DNA from: Flavobacterium sp. ENC
GTDB lineage: Bacteria > Bacteroidota > Bacteroidia > Flavobacteriales > Flavobacteriaceae
Direction of reading: 5' to 3'
NCBI RefSeq assembly: GCF_020991415.1
Contig: NZ_JAJMOY010000001.1
Location: forward strand, 930,001 to 994,000
DNA: 64,000 nucleotides
Shown: piece by piece, positions 25,829 through 34,789 of the stretch
How the letters are laid out: the number at the start of each line of letters is the position of its first letter
Numbering within the stretch: the stretch's first letter is position 1
The notes under the pieces: model-generated
Database searches by the model: none
Told to the model about the DNA's origin: nothing
What the model saw: the letters and a program-made list of their open reading frames with translations, nothing else
Program-made: the position numbers and the translations under genes

Positions 25829-27394
25829 ATGAAAAAGAATTTAAAATGGCTTTTACTGGTTTCGTTGACCTTTATGGCTTGTAATAGCGATGATGAGGCT
25901 GTAGTTATAGATTCATCTGACGGAGCACCTCTGACTGCCGGTACTGCAAATTTTTCTAAGTATGTTGCTTTAGGAAATTCTCTGACTTCCGGGTTTAGTG
26001 ACGGAGCACTTTTTAAAAGAGGACAGGAAGGGTCGTATACTAATATTATGGCACAACAATTTAAACTAGTGGGAGGAGGGGATTTTAAAATTCCATATAC
26101 AAACGATAATGTGGGGGGGCTGCTTTTTGGAGGGCAGGTAAATCCTGCTTTCGGTCCGAGATTATTTTTTAACGGAACAGCTCCGGTTCCGGTAAGTGGT
26201 GCCTCTACAACTGAAGTTTTTAATGCTGCTGTTGTCGCTGCAGGGCCTTATAATAATACTGGTGTTCCGGGTGCGAAAAGTTTTCATTTGCTGTCTCCGA
26301 CTTATGGAGCGGCGGCTGGTTTGGCAAACGGAACTGCAAATCCGTACTATGTGCGTTTTGCTCCAAACGGAACAACTTCTGTATTAGCGTATGCGATGAG
26401 TCAGACACCGACATTCTTTTCCTTATGGATAGGAAATAATGATGTTTTAGGATATGCTACATCAGGAGGAGATGGTACAAATCCTATTACTCCGGCTACA
26501 GGTGCGCCGGGTGTTGGTTTTGATGGTACGTATAATGCTCTTGTTACTACATTAACTTCAGCAGGGGCTAAAGGTGTTGTAGCGAATATACCTTACGTTA
26601 CTTCCATTCCGTTTTTTAAAACCGTTCCCTATAATCCATTAACAGTTTCTGTTTTAGGAAGTGGTAACGCTGCAGTCGGAACGGCTACTATAAATGCACT
26701 TAATGCCCAGTTGTACGGTCCGTTAAAAGATGCACTGGCTTATCTTGGTGTAACCAACAGAATTCAGTTGTTGTCTCTGACAGGAGGAAATCCATTGTTA
26801 ATCAAAGATGAATCGCTGACTAATTTATCAGCGCAGCTTACAGCTGTATTTACACCTTCATTGGGTGCGCAAACGGCTGCTTTTTACGGGGCTGTTTTTG
26901 GACAGGCACGTCAGGCTACTGCTGCTGATTTGGTGCTTTTGACTACACAATCGGCTATTGGTGCGGCTCCTACTGCTGCAAATTCCGGAGTTGGATTTGC
27001 TCCGCCGGCACCATTAAATAAATTTGGAATCACATATCCGTTACAGGATAAATATGTTTTAATCCCAACTGAGATTGCTGAGTTGAAGGTGGTTACAGAT
27101 GCTTTTAATGCAACGATAAGTGCGGCAGCCACCGCAAAAGGCCTGGCTTTTGTTGATGCTAATGCAATTATGGATCAAATCGATAAAGGTGGAGTTGTGG
27201 CAAACAATTTTACTTTGGCATCAACCTTTGTAACGGGAGGAACTTTTTCTTTAGACGGGATTCATCCTTCTCCAAGAGGTTATGCTTTTATTGCCAATAA
27301 ATTTATAGAAGCCATTAATACAAAATACGGTTCCAATTTAAAGGGAGTAAATGTGGGTAATTATCAGGTGTTATATCCTGCAGTCCTTCCATAA
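25829..27394 (+). CDS. SGNH/GDSL hydrolase-family lipoprotein
   Basis: A 521-residue predicted lipoprotein (lipobox FMAC, C18). Block I reads ALGNSLTSGF (48-57) with Ser51 as the likely nucleophile; the usual Asp of GDS is Asn50. Block III is GNND at 202-205. Block V is DGIHPSP with D476 and H479 as the likely catalytic pair. Residues 115-450 contain long Ala/Gly/Thr-rich stretches unlike compact esterases. The family includes lipases, esterases and carbohydrate deacetylases, so the substrate is open. It is paired with the TonB receptor just upstream and ends at a terminator, so the two are probably one uptake or processing unit at the outer membrane. Confidence 0.85.
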   Translation: MKKNLKWLLLVSLTFMACNSDDEAVVIDSSDGAPLTAGTANFSKYVALGNSLTSGFSDGALFKRGQEGSYTNIMAQQFKLVGGGDFKIPYTNDNVGGLLFGGQVNPAFGPRLFFNGTAPVPVSGASTTEVFNAAVVAAGPYNNTGVPGAKSFHLLSPTYGAAAGLANGTANPYYVRFAPNGTTSVLAYAMSQTPTFFSLWIGNNDVLGYATSGGDGTNPITPATGAPGVGFDGTYNALVTTLTSAGAKGVVANIPYVTSIPFFKTVPYNPLTVSVLGSGNAAVGTATINALNAQLYGPLKDALAYLGVTNRIQLLSLTGGNPLLIKDESLTNLSAQLTAVFTPSLGAQTAAFYGAVFGQARQATAADLVLLTTQSAIGAAPTAANSGVGFAPPAPLNKFGITYPLQDKYVLIPTEIAELKVVTDAFNATISAAATAKGLAFVDANAIMDQIDKGGVVANNFTLASTFVTGGTFSLDGIHPSPRGYAFIANKFIEAINTKYGSNLKGVNVGNYQVLYPAVLP

Positions 27395-27412
27395 AGATAT
27401 TTTTTTAGTGAG

Positions 27413-27447
27413 AAAGCCACTCGTTTATAAAATGCAGTGGCTTTTTT
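27413..27447 (+). terminator. intrinsic terminator after the SGNH lipoprotein gene
   Basis: Stem AAAGCCACT/AGTGGCTTT (27413-27421 with 27436-27444), a 14-base loop, and a T-run. Confidence 0.75.
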
Positions 27448-27534
27448 ATTTAACGAAAAAATTACCATTTTAGATATTTGGGACCTGAGTTTTAGGAATC
27501 AAACAAAAACATAGTATTTTTTTTAGAAAAAATA

Positions 27535-27564
27535 TTGATTTTATATTTTAAAAAATTATCTTTG
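27535..27564 (+). promoter_or_regulatory. promoter of atpD-atpC
   Basis: TTG at 27535-27537 and TATCTTTG at 27557-27564, separated by 19 bases. It is one of the best matches to the Flavobacterium consensus in the window. It implies a leader of about 55 bases before the ATG at 27626. Confidence 0.7.
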
Positions 27565-27622
27565 CGCTCTGAAAAAAGAGGTATTTTCGATAAACCTAAA
27601 TAGCTATTTAATAAATACATAA

Positions 27623-29137
<1,515 letters not shown>

Positions 29138-29141
29138 TCTA

Positions 29142-29198
29142 GTTTTCAGTATTCTGTCGCAGTATTCAGTACTGAGACTGATAACTGAGACTGTAAAC
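29142..29198. repeat. periodic CAGT/ACTGAGACTG repeat in the atpD-atpC spacer
   Basis: The spacer reads as short alternating CAGTATTC and ACTGAGACTG units with partial dyad symmetry (CAGTATTCAGTACTGAGACTG-like blocks in overlapping copies). It has no coding potential. It may be a dispersed repeat. Confidence 0.5.
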
Positions 29199-29206
29199 TA
29201 AAAAAT

Positions 29207-29488
29207 ATGATTTTAGAAATAGTATCACCAGAAGCAAAATTATTTTCGGGAGAAGTAACTTCAGTTACATTGCCGGGAGTTGATGGAAGCTTTCAAATAT
29301 TGAATCATCACGCTCCTATTGTTTCTATTTTAGAAAAAGGAACTATTAAAATTGTTGCTCCAAGCTTCAGTTTTTCTAAAGAAGTAGCGGGAAAGTTCAC
29401 GAAAGTAAATGACCAGACTTATACTTTAGATATTGTGTCAGGTACTATCGAAATGAAAGACAATAAGATAATTGTTTTAGCAGACTAA
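29207..29488 (+). CDS. atpC: F1Fo ATP synthase subunit epsilon (short form)
   Basis: A 93-residue subunit that is the central-stalk partner of gamma. It contains the N-terminal beta-sandwich: MILEIVSPEAKLFSGEV, the typical LPGVDGSFQILNHHAPIVS at about 24-42, and DIVSGTIEMKDNKIIVLAD at the end. It stops where the C-terminal two-helix domain, which inhibits ATP hydrolysis in many bacteria, would begin. Such short forms are known in Bacteroidota, so this is probably natural. A strong terminator follows. Confidence 0.95.
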   Translation: MILEIVSPEAKLFSGEVTSVTLPGVDGSFQILNHHAPIVSILEKGTIKIVAPSFSFSKEVAGKFTKVNDQTYTLDIVSGTIEMKDNKIIVLAD

Positions 29489-29508
29489 GATAATTTGAAA
29501 TAAATTTT

Positions 29509-29541
29509 AAAAGCCATTCGCGAAATCGAATGGCTTTTTTT
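29509..29541 (+). terminator. intrinsic terminator after atpC
   Basis: A 12-base stem (AAAAGCCATTCG with CGAATGGCTTTT), a six-base loop, and a T-run. Confidence 0.88.
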
Positions 29542-29552
29542 ATTTTTGAAAA

Positions 29553-30083
29553 ATGAAAAATAATAAGAAGTCTGAAATTTTAATTTCACAAAAGAAGAGA
29601 AGTTGGTATGAATTAGTACTGGCAGCTGTGTTTTATGGTGTTTTTATCTATTTATTAGGGATTCTGATTTATGTAGTTTATTTAGGTATTTCTGTTGTCA
29701 CTTTTATCAAGCTTCTGACTTCACTTGTTTCCGTGGGTGGTTTCTGTTTTGGTTATGGATTGATTTTCTCTGCAACAAAGGATATTATTATAAATGTTAC
29801 TGACAGTATTATTATAACAAGATATGTGGTTGGGCCATTTTCATATGATGTTAAATCGAAGGTAACAGAGTTTGAATATGTTTCTTTTTTTCAGGATAAA
29901 TGGGATGAATATGCGACGAATCTTTGGTATGTTAAAAACAGGCATTATAAAATGTGCAGTTTTGAAACTAAAGAATCTGCCTATCAGTTTTGTTTAGATC
30001 TTTCGACAAAGCTAAATATTGATATTCTTGATGCAACTGAAAAAGGGAACTTTAAATGGATTGAAAAAGACGTTTTGAAATAA
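29553..30083 (+). CDS. hypothetical membrane protein
   Basis: A 176-residue protein with two hydrophobic segments (about 20-45 and 50-72) after a basic N-terminus. A soluble C-terminal half of about 100 residues contains YVVGPFSYDVKSKVTEFEYV and VKNRHYKMCSF. The layout (two helices, then a small beta-rich domain) resembles bacterial PH-like membrane proteins, but I cannot assign a family. It starts 12 bases after the atpC terminator, so either read-through or a promoter inside that terminator region must serve it. No other context for its role. Confidence 0.65.
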   Translation: MKNNKKSEILISQKKRSWYELVLAAVFYGVFIYLLGILIYVVYLGISVVTFIKLLTSLVSVGGFCFGYGLIFSATKDIIINVTDSIIITRYVVGPFSYDVKSKVTEFEYVSFFQDKWDEYATNLWYVKNRHYKMCSFETKESAYQFCLDLSTKLNIDILDATEKGNFKWIEKDVLK

Positions 30084-30084
30084 A

Positions 30085-30116
30085 CGAACACACAACATTC
30101 ATGTTCGGTTTTTTTT
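30085..30116 (+). terminator. weak intrinsic terminator
   Basis: Stem CGAACA/TGTTCG with an 11-base loop, followed by GG and eight T. It directly follows the stop at 30083. Confidence 0.5.
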
Positions 30117-30258
30117 GTTATCATTCTCTATATTTGAAGTATTAAAATCTCTTTATAAAAATATTGATCCTGCTATAAAAGCTCAGTAAGCTTTTATAAT
30201 TACGTTTTGTCAGCCGATGAAGCGTAAAAATCTATGTCTAATTTTATAAAGAGTATAT

Positions 30259-30894
30259 ATGAAAAATATAAAAATTGCCGTTTTAGGCGGTGGAGGAAAA
30301 ACTGGAAAATATCTTGTAAACCAGTTATTGAAAGAAGGATTTAGTATGAAACTTTTACTAAGAACTCCTGAGGAATTTAAAATCCAACATTCACAAATCG
30401 AAATTATCAAAGGGGATGCAATTGATGCAAACGCTATTCGTTTACTGCTCGAAGGGTGCCAGGCAGTTCTGAGTACTATTGGTCAGCGTCCGGGAGAACC
30501 AATGGTGGCAAGTCAGGCCACAGTTAATATATTGAAAACGATGAAGGAATACAACATCAAAAGATATGTTTTACTGGCAGGGCTTAATATAGATACTCCA
30601 TTCGATAAAAAAAGCGAAAAAACAACGCTTGCTACCAACTGGATGAAAACCAATTATCCTGAAATTCAAAAAGACAGGCAATTGACATATGATCTTTTGA
30701 CTGATAGTGCTGTTGACTGGACATTGGTCAGGGTTCCGTTTATTGAATTTACCGATGTCAGTTCTGAATTAGTTATAAGTCTGGAAGATTGCCCGGGAGA
30801 TAAAATTAGCGCCCCTGATATTGCAGATTTTATGATTAAGGAAATAACCGATTCTGAATTTTCCCGAAAAGCACCTTTTGTCAGCAGTATTTAA
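30259..30894 (+). CDS. NAD(P)H-binding protein (atypical short-chain dehydrogenase fold)
   Basis: A 211-residue Rossmann-fold protein. The N-terminal motif VLGGGGKTGKYL (8-19) is the GxxGxxG dinucleotide-binding turn of the atypical SDR/NmrA-like group. IIKGDAID near 49-56 and YVLLAGLN near 100-107 are the usual later strands. The catalytic Tyr-Lys pair of classical SDRs is not evident. Close relatives include putative NAD(P)H-flavin reductases and YwnB-type proteins of unknown substrate. It is a single gene with its own terminator. Promoter not clear. Confidence 0.8.
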   Translation: MKNIKIAVLGGGGKTGKYLVNQLLKEGFSMKLLLRTPEEFKIQHSQIEIIKGDAIDANAIRLLLEGCQAVLSTIGQRPGEPMVASQATVNILKTMKEYNIKRYVLLAGLNIDTPFDKKSEKTTLATNWMKTNYPEIQKDRQLTYDLLTDSAVDWTLVRVPFIEFTDVSSELVISLEDCPGDKISAPDIADFMIKEITDSEFSRKAPFVSSI

Positions 30895-30907
30895 ACATTA
30901 GAAAAGT

Positions 30908-30939
30908 AACGGCGGATGAGATCACATCCGCCGTTTTAT
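30908..30939 (+). terminator. intrinsic terminator before bioF
   Basis: A GC-rich stem AACGGCGGATG/CATCCGCCGTT with a six-base loop and TTTT. It separates the NAD(P)H-binding protein gene from the biotin genes. Confidence 0.85.
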
Positions 30940-30958
30940 TTAATTGGGATCATTTTCA

Positions 30959-30966
30959 TAACTTTG
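30959..30966 (+). promoter_or_regulatory. TAnnTTTG -7 element just before bioF
   Basis: TAACTTTG ends only 5 bases before the bioF ATG. With the usual start about 7 bases downstream, the transcript would begin at or next to the ATG, so bioF may be leaderless. The nearest TTG (30944) is too close to act as -33. Confidence 0.45.
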
Positions 30967-30971
30967 CTTTT

Positions 30972-32108
30972 ATGAAATTACCCAAAAACCTTATTCAGAA
31001 ACTCGAAGACAGAAAGCAGAATAATTCGTTACGACAATTACCATGTTTTAATAATCTTGTTGATTTTTCTTCTAACGATTATATTGGTTTTTCGAAATCA
31101 GAATCTGTTTTTAAGCAGGCACATCATTATTTGATAGAAAACGAGATTATTCAGAATGGCGCAACAGGTTCGCGTTTAATTTCCGGTAATCATTCGCTTT
31201 ATCAAATTGCCGAATTGTTTATTGCGGATTTTCATGGCTCAGAATCGGCTTTAATTTTTAATTCAGGTTACGACGCCAATGTTGGGTTTTTTAGCGCTGT
31301 ACCGCAAAGAAATGATGTTATACTTTATGATGAACTGAGTCACGCTTCTATTCGTGATGGCATTACAATGTCGAATGCTAAATCATACAAGTTCAGTCAC
31401 AATGATTTTGAAGATTTGGAACGTCTCGTTCTGAAATTTCCAGACACCACCATCTATATTGTCACCGAAACTGTTTTTTCTATGGATGGCGACAGTCCGA
31501 ATTTAGAAGAACTGGTGGCGTTATCAGAAAAGTACAATTGTTTCCTTGTGGTGGATGAGGCGCATACTTTAGGTGTTTTTGGTGAAAAAGGAGAAGGACT
31601 GATGCAGTACCTGCAATTGCAGGATCGTATTTTTGCACGTATCATGACCTTCGGAAAAGGTTTGGGCTGTCATGGCGCTGCCGTTTTGGGAAGTTCAGAT
31701 CTCAAAGAATACCTGGTCAACTTTGCCAGAAGCTTTATTTACACTACAGGATTATCTCCGCATTCCGTTTCCACCATTTTAACGGCCTATCAGCACTTGG
31801 AAACGGAGACAGAAACGATCCAAAAATTACGTCAGAACATTGTATTTTTTAATCAGCAAAAAAACGTACTGGGTTTAAAACCAATGTTTGTCAGAAGCAA
31901 ATCTGCCATCCAATCGGCAATTGTTCCCGGAAATAAAAATGTAAAGCAATTGGCCGGACAATTACAGGATAAAGGGTTTGATGTAAAACCCATACTCTCT
32001 CCAACAGTTCCGGAAGGGCAGGAGCGACTTCGTTTTTGTATCCATAGTTATAATTCAGAAAAAGAGATTAATCAGATTCTTGAATTACTTAGAGATTTTG
32101 TGTTTTAA
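30972..32108 (+). CDS. bioF: 8-amino-7-oxononanoate synthase
   Basis: A 378-residue PLP enzyme of the alpha-oxoamine synthase family, which condenses pimeloyl thioester with L-alanine, the first committed step of biotin ring assembly. Visible family features are NGATGSRLISGNH (62-74), DELSHASIRDG (120-130), DEAHTLGVFG (195-204), and the cofactor lysine in TFGKGLGCHG (K229). Length is typical. Alternative acyl-CoA ligases of the same fold (kbl, hemA) are less likely given bioD and bioA nearby. The rest of the biotin genes begin 2.7 kb downstream, after an ECF sigma-factor operon. Confidence 0.9.
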   Translation: MKLPKNLIQKLEDRKQNNSLRQLPCFNNLVDFSSNDYIGFSKSESVFKQAHHYLIENEIIQNGATGSRLISGNHSLYQIAELFIADFHGSESALIFNSGYDANVGFFSAVPQRNDVILYDELSHASIRDGITMSNAKSYKFSHNDFEDLERLVLKFPDTTIYIVTETVFSMDGDSPNLEELVALSEKYNCFLVVDEAHTLGVFGEKGEGLMQYLQLQDRIFARIMTFGKGLGCHGAAVLGSSDLKEYLVNFARSFIYTTGLSPHSVSTILTAYQHLETETETIQKLRQNIVFFNQQKNVLGLKPMFVRSKSAIQSAIVPGNKNVKQLAGQLQDKGFDVKPILSPTVPEGQERLRFCIHSYNSEKEINQILELLRDFVF

Positions 32109-32123
32109 GGCTTTTTATATTCT

Positions 32124-32190
32124 TGTCAGGCTGAGCGGAGTAGAAGCCCCGCTCCAATAGTCAAGCCTTCGACTTCGCTCAGGGTGACAT
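32124..32190. repeat. REP-like inverted repeat, CTGAGCGAAG family (second copy)
   Basis: The left arm near 32124-32147 (CAGGCTGAGCGGAGTAGAAG) and the right arm near 32164-32190 (GCCTTCGACTTCGCTCAGGG) are imperfect reverse complements. They lie after bioF. Same family as 7511-7608. Confidence 0.7.
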
Positions 32191-32371
32191 TCAAATCGTT
32201 AAATCATCCTGTTTTATTTATTTTTGTATACACATAAAAAATCCATGACAACCTGTTTGACCCGATAAATCCGTGAACTATTAAAACTTCGTTTAAAAAA
32301 AGATCCTTCTTTAAGCCCTGATTTTCCTCACTTGTCAAAAAAGTTTAGATTTTTTTGTAACGTTTTGGCTC

Positions 32372-32398
32372 TTTGATTACTTACGAGTCGTAATCAAA
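32372..32398. promoter_or_regulatory. perfect 9-bp inverted repeat upstream of the ECF operon (possible operator or leader hairpin)
   Basis: TTTGATTAC (32372-32380) and GTAATCAAA (32390-32398) are exact reverse complements around a 9-base spacer. A second symmetric core, TTACGA-G-TCGTAA (32381-32393), overlaps it. It ends 15 bases before the ATG at 32414. TTTTGTAACG upstream (near 32353) resembles the -35 region of some ECF promoters. No protein is known to bind it. Confidence 0.5.
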
Positions 32399-32413
32399 AT
32401 AACTAAAACCATT

Positions 32414-32608
32414 ATGAAAACGCAATCCTCTTTATCAAAACAAAATAGCTTCAATTTTATTTTTGTCATTCTTGCTTCGGCCGGATTTGGATATGCCCTG
32501 GCAAATCAGTTTATATTCGGCAAACCGAATCTGGGATTTGTTGTTCAAATGGCATTTTTAAGCATTGCTTCTGTTGCTTCCTGGCAACGAAATAAGAAAC
32601 GTAATTAA
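32414..32608 (+). CDS. small hypothetical membrane protein, first gene of the ECF sigma operon
   Basis: A 64-residue protein: a polar, Ser/Asn/Gln-rich N-terminus, then two hydrophobic segments (about 12-30 and 38-55), ending in a basic RNKKRN tail. No family recognised. It is preceded by the 32372 inverted repeat and followed after 46 bases by a TraB-like gene, then the ECF sigma gene and a membrane protein gene. It therefore seems part of that regulatory operon. Real expression is likely but its role is unknown. Confidence 0.6.
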   Translation: MKTQSSLSKQNSFNFIFVILASAGFGYALANQFIFGKPNLGFVVQMAFLSIASVASWQRNKKRN

Positions 32609-32654
32609 AAAAGGAGTTTTCAATCAATCAATCAACTTTCAATCAATCAACAAA

Positions 32655-33518
32655 ATGAAAAATTTATTCAAATCAGCAGTAGCAGTAGTAGTATTTGTTT
32701 TTAATGGTGCAATCAGTGCCCAGACGGTTTCTACAAAATTAGAAAACTCCCTTTTGTGGGAAGTATCAGGGAACGGGATAACGAAACCTTCCTATTTGTA
32801 CGGAACGATTCATATGATTTGCGGACCGGATTATTTTCTGTCTGAAAAAACAAAGAGCGCATTTAATGCTTCAGGTGAATTGGTTCTGGAAATTAATTTT
32901 TCTGATCCTAAGGAAATGAGTGATATGCAGCAAATGGCAATGGGTAAGGAACCTTTAAGCAAAAGATTAAATCCGGAACAATTGTCTAAATTAGATGCAA
33001 TTTTAAAAAAGACATCCGGAATGACCGTTCAGCAAGTAGATGCTTTTAGTTTAATGACCGTGATGAGTTTAATTTCGATGAAATCTTTTGGCTGTAATGA
33101 TCTCAAACTTTATGAAATGGAGTTTATCGAAAGCGCTAAGAAGAAAAACCTGAAAATTAGCGGACTGGAAACGGTTAAATCACAATTCGAAAGTTTTGGA
33201 AACGCTTATGCTGATGATGAAATGATAGCCATGTTGGAAGAGTCAGATGTGGAGGAAACAAAGTTGTTGGTTGCAAATTATAAAAAGGAAAATTTAGAAG
33301 AACTATACAAAACTTCAACTTCTGAGAATATAATGAATGCTAAAGCCAAAAAATATATGCTTGACGAAAGAAATCATAATTGGGCAGCACTTTTGCCTGA
33401 AATGATGAAAAAAGGAAATCTGTTTGTGGCGGTGGGAGCAGCGCATCTGGCTGGAGAAGAAGGAATAATTAATTTGTTAAGAAAAGCAGGATATACTGTA
33501 AAACCAGTAATGAACTAA
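32655..33518 (+). CDS. TraB/GumN family protein (exported)
   Basis: A 287-residue protein with a signal peptide (MKNLFKSAVAVVVF through ISAQ, about residue 23). TraB/GumN proteins carry two GxxH motifs; here they are GTIH at 50-53 and GAAH at 261-264. The fold is suspected to be a metal-dependent hydrolase, but most members are uncharacterised. I placed the start at 32655 because it gives a proper signal peptide; an open frame upstream to 32565 would put a basic extension before it. The leader has a direct repeat of TCAATCAATCAAC (about 32621-32651). It lies in the operon with the sigma factor, 6 bases upstream of its start. Confidence 0.8.
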   Translation: MKNLFKSAVAVVVFVFNGAISAQTVSTKLENSLLWEVSGNGITKPSYLYGTIHMICGPDYFLSEKTKSAFNASGELVLEINFSDPKEMSDMQQMAMGKEPLSKRLNPEQLSKLDAILKKTSGMTVQQVDAFSLMTVMSLISMKSFGCNDLKLYEMEFIESAKKKNLKISGLETVKSQFESFGNAYADDEMIAMLEESDVEETKLLVANYKKENLEELYKTSTSENIMNAKAKKYMLDERNHNWAALLPEMMKKGNLFVAVGAAHLAGEEGIINLLRKAGYTVKPVMN

Positions 33519-33524
33519 ACTATT

Positions 33525-34022
33525 TTGAAAGAGAAAGAATTTTTAAACCGGATAGAAAGTCATAAGGGAATCTTGTACAAAGTTTCTAAAATGTACATGA
33601 ACAACCATGATGATCAGCAGGACCTGTTTCAGGAAATCGTCTGTCAGCTTTGGAAGTCGTATGAATCCTTTAGAAACGAAAGCCAGTTTTCGACCTGGAT
33701 GTATCGTGTGGCAGTAAATACTGCAATTGTATTTCTCAAAAAGGAGAAACGGAAAGTAGACAAGTACGAAATTGCTTCAGAGAATATCAGGGAGGATGAA
33801 GGCGATTCCCATATAAAGGAAAGTCAGATCGATCATTTTTACAAAGCAGTTCAGAAATTAGGAAAGATTGACAAAGCTATCATTTTCTATCAGCTAGAAG
33901 GATTCTCTCATAAAGAAATAGGCGATAATTTAGGAATTAGTGAAGGAAATGCCAGAGTGAAATTAAACAGGGCAAAAGAAAAATTAAAAGAAATAATTAA
34001 AAATCAGGGATATGGACTTTAA
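33525..34022 (+). CDS. ECF-family RNA polymerase sigma factor
   Basis: A 165-residue sigma-70-family ECF factor. Region 2 (about 10-75) includes DDQQDLFQEIVCQLWKSYES and STWMYRVAVNTA. Region 4 (about 100-160) includes IIFYQLEGFSHKEIGDNLG and SEGNARVKLNRAKEKL, the helix-turn-helix that reads the -35 box. The start codon is TTG at 33525; an in-frame TAA lies at 33516 and no ATG lies between, so there is little choice. It overlaps the following membrane-protein gene by 11 bases, as sigma and anti-sigma pairs often do. Confidence 0.9.
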   Translation: MKEKEFLNRIESHKGILYKVSKMYMNNHDDQQDLFQEIVCQLWKSYESFRNESQFSTWMYRVAVNTAIVFLKKEKRKVDKYEIASENIREDEGDSHIKESQIDHFYKAVQKLGKIDKAIIFYQLEGFSHKEIGDNLGISEGNARVKLNRAKEKLKEIIKNQGYGL

Positions 34023-34626
34023 CGATATACAAAACGCATGGAATAACGAAAAAGGAGAAAATGTCGTTCTTCCAAACAATTTAGAAAGAATACAATCGGC
34101 AAATACGCCATTAGATAAAATTAGGAAAAATATAAAAGGTGAATTTATTTATCAGATTATTAGTATTGTTTTTCTGGGGTTCGTTCCGCTTTTTTATAAT
34201 TTTCCTGAAAAAATGAACATCTTATATTATTTACTTTTTACCTTTTATGTATTAGTTTGTGCATATTATATAACGAGATTTTACCTCTTTTATAAAAGAT
34301 TGAGCGCTATAACTTTAAAGACAAAAGACAGTTTATATGAAACGTATTTTGATATCAGACTCAATATGGAATTATACAAAACTTTTGGATTTGCCTTAAC
34401 CCCTTTTTTAATCTTGTATCTGATAGGTTTCTTTTATTACGCATTTTCTAAAATTCCGGGTTTTATAGCTAATGAGTTTACAAACTATCAATTAATAGCA
34501 TTGTTTTCGATTGTGGTTTTTAGCATGTTGCTGATGGGAATTTCTTTAGAATTGTGGGTAAAAAAGTTTTACGGCAAGTATGCTGGGGAAATCAGAAAAG
34601 TGATAGACGAATTAAAAGAAGAATAA
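34012..34626 (+). CDS. membrane protein, candidate anti-sigma factor
   Basis: A 204-residue integral membrane protein. A cytosolic N-terminal stretch of about 45 residues (DIQNAWNNEKGENV) comes before four hydrophobic segments at about 47-66, 70-92, 122-142 and 160-182. The end is charged. It overlaps the sigma gene by 11 bases, which implies tight coupling. No family signature such as the zinc anti-sigma HxxxCxxC motif is present. Its regulatory role is inferred from position. A strong terminator follows. Confidence 0.65.
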   Translation: MDFNDIQNAWNNEKGENVVLPNNLERIQSANTPLDKIRKNIKGEFIYQIISIVFLGFVPLFYNFPEKMNILYYLLFTFYVLVCAYYITRFYLFYKRLSAITLKTKDSLYETYFDIRLNMELYKTFGFALTPFLILYLIGFFYYAFSKIPGFIANEFTNYQLIALFSIVVFSMLLMGISLELWVKKFYGKYAGEIRKVIDELKEE

Positions 34627-34628
34627 TA

Positions 34629-34667
34629 AAAAACAGAACCCATCAATTACGATGGGTTCTGTTTTTA
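34629..34667 (+). terminator. intrinsic terminator after the ECF operon
   Basis: A 16-base perfect stem (34629-34644 with 34651-34666; core ACAGAACCCATC/GATGGGTTCTGT), loop AATTAC, and a T-run on the right side. Confidence 0.9.
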
Positions 34668-34682
34668 TTGGTATTTTTGCGG

Positions 34683-34782
34683 AGAATATTACACCGAGAT
34701 TCACAGAATAGGCGCAGAGATTCACAAAACAATTTATTCTTTGTGTTGCTTTGTGCTTTTATTTGCGAATCTCCGGGAAACT
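34683..34782. repeat. inverted repeat with CAGAGATTCACA-type units before bioD
   Basis: The left side has CCGAGATTCACAGAATAG and GCGCAGAGATTCACAAA. The right side has TTTGCGAATCTCCGG (about 34763-34777), an imperfect reverse complement. It lies entirely in the leader of bioD. Confidence 0.55.
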
Positions 34783-34789
34783 ACAATCT

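Noticed and set aside
32565..32654. Longer start for the TraB/GumN gene
   Set aside because: It would place a 30-residue basic extension before a clean signal peptide and overlap the end of the previous gene.
34751..34789. Upstream start for bioD
   Set aside because: The extra codons cover a noncoding palindromic repeat, and BioD similarity begins at MKIFITG.
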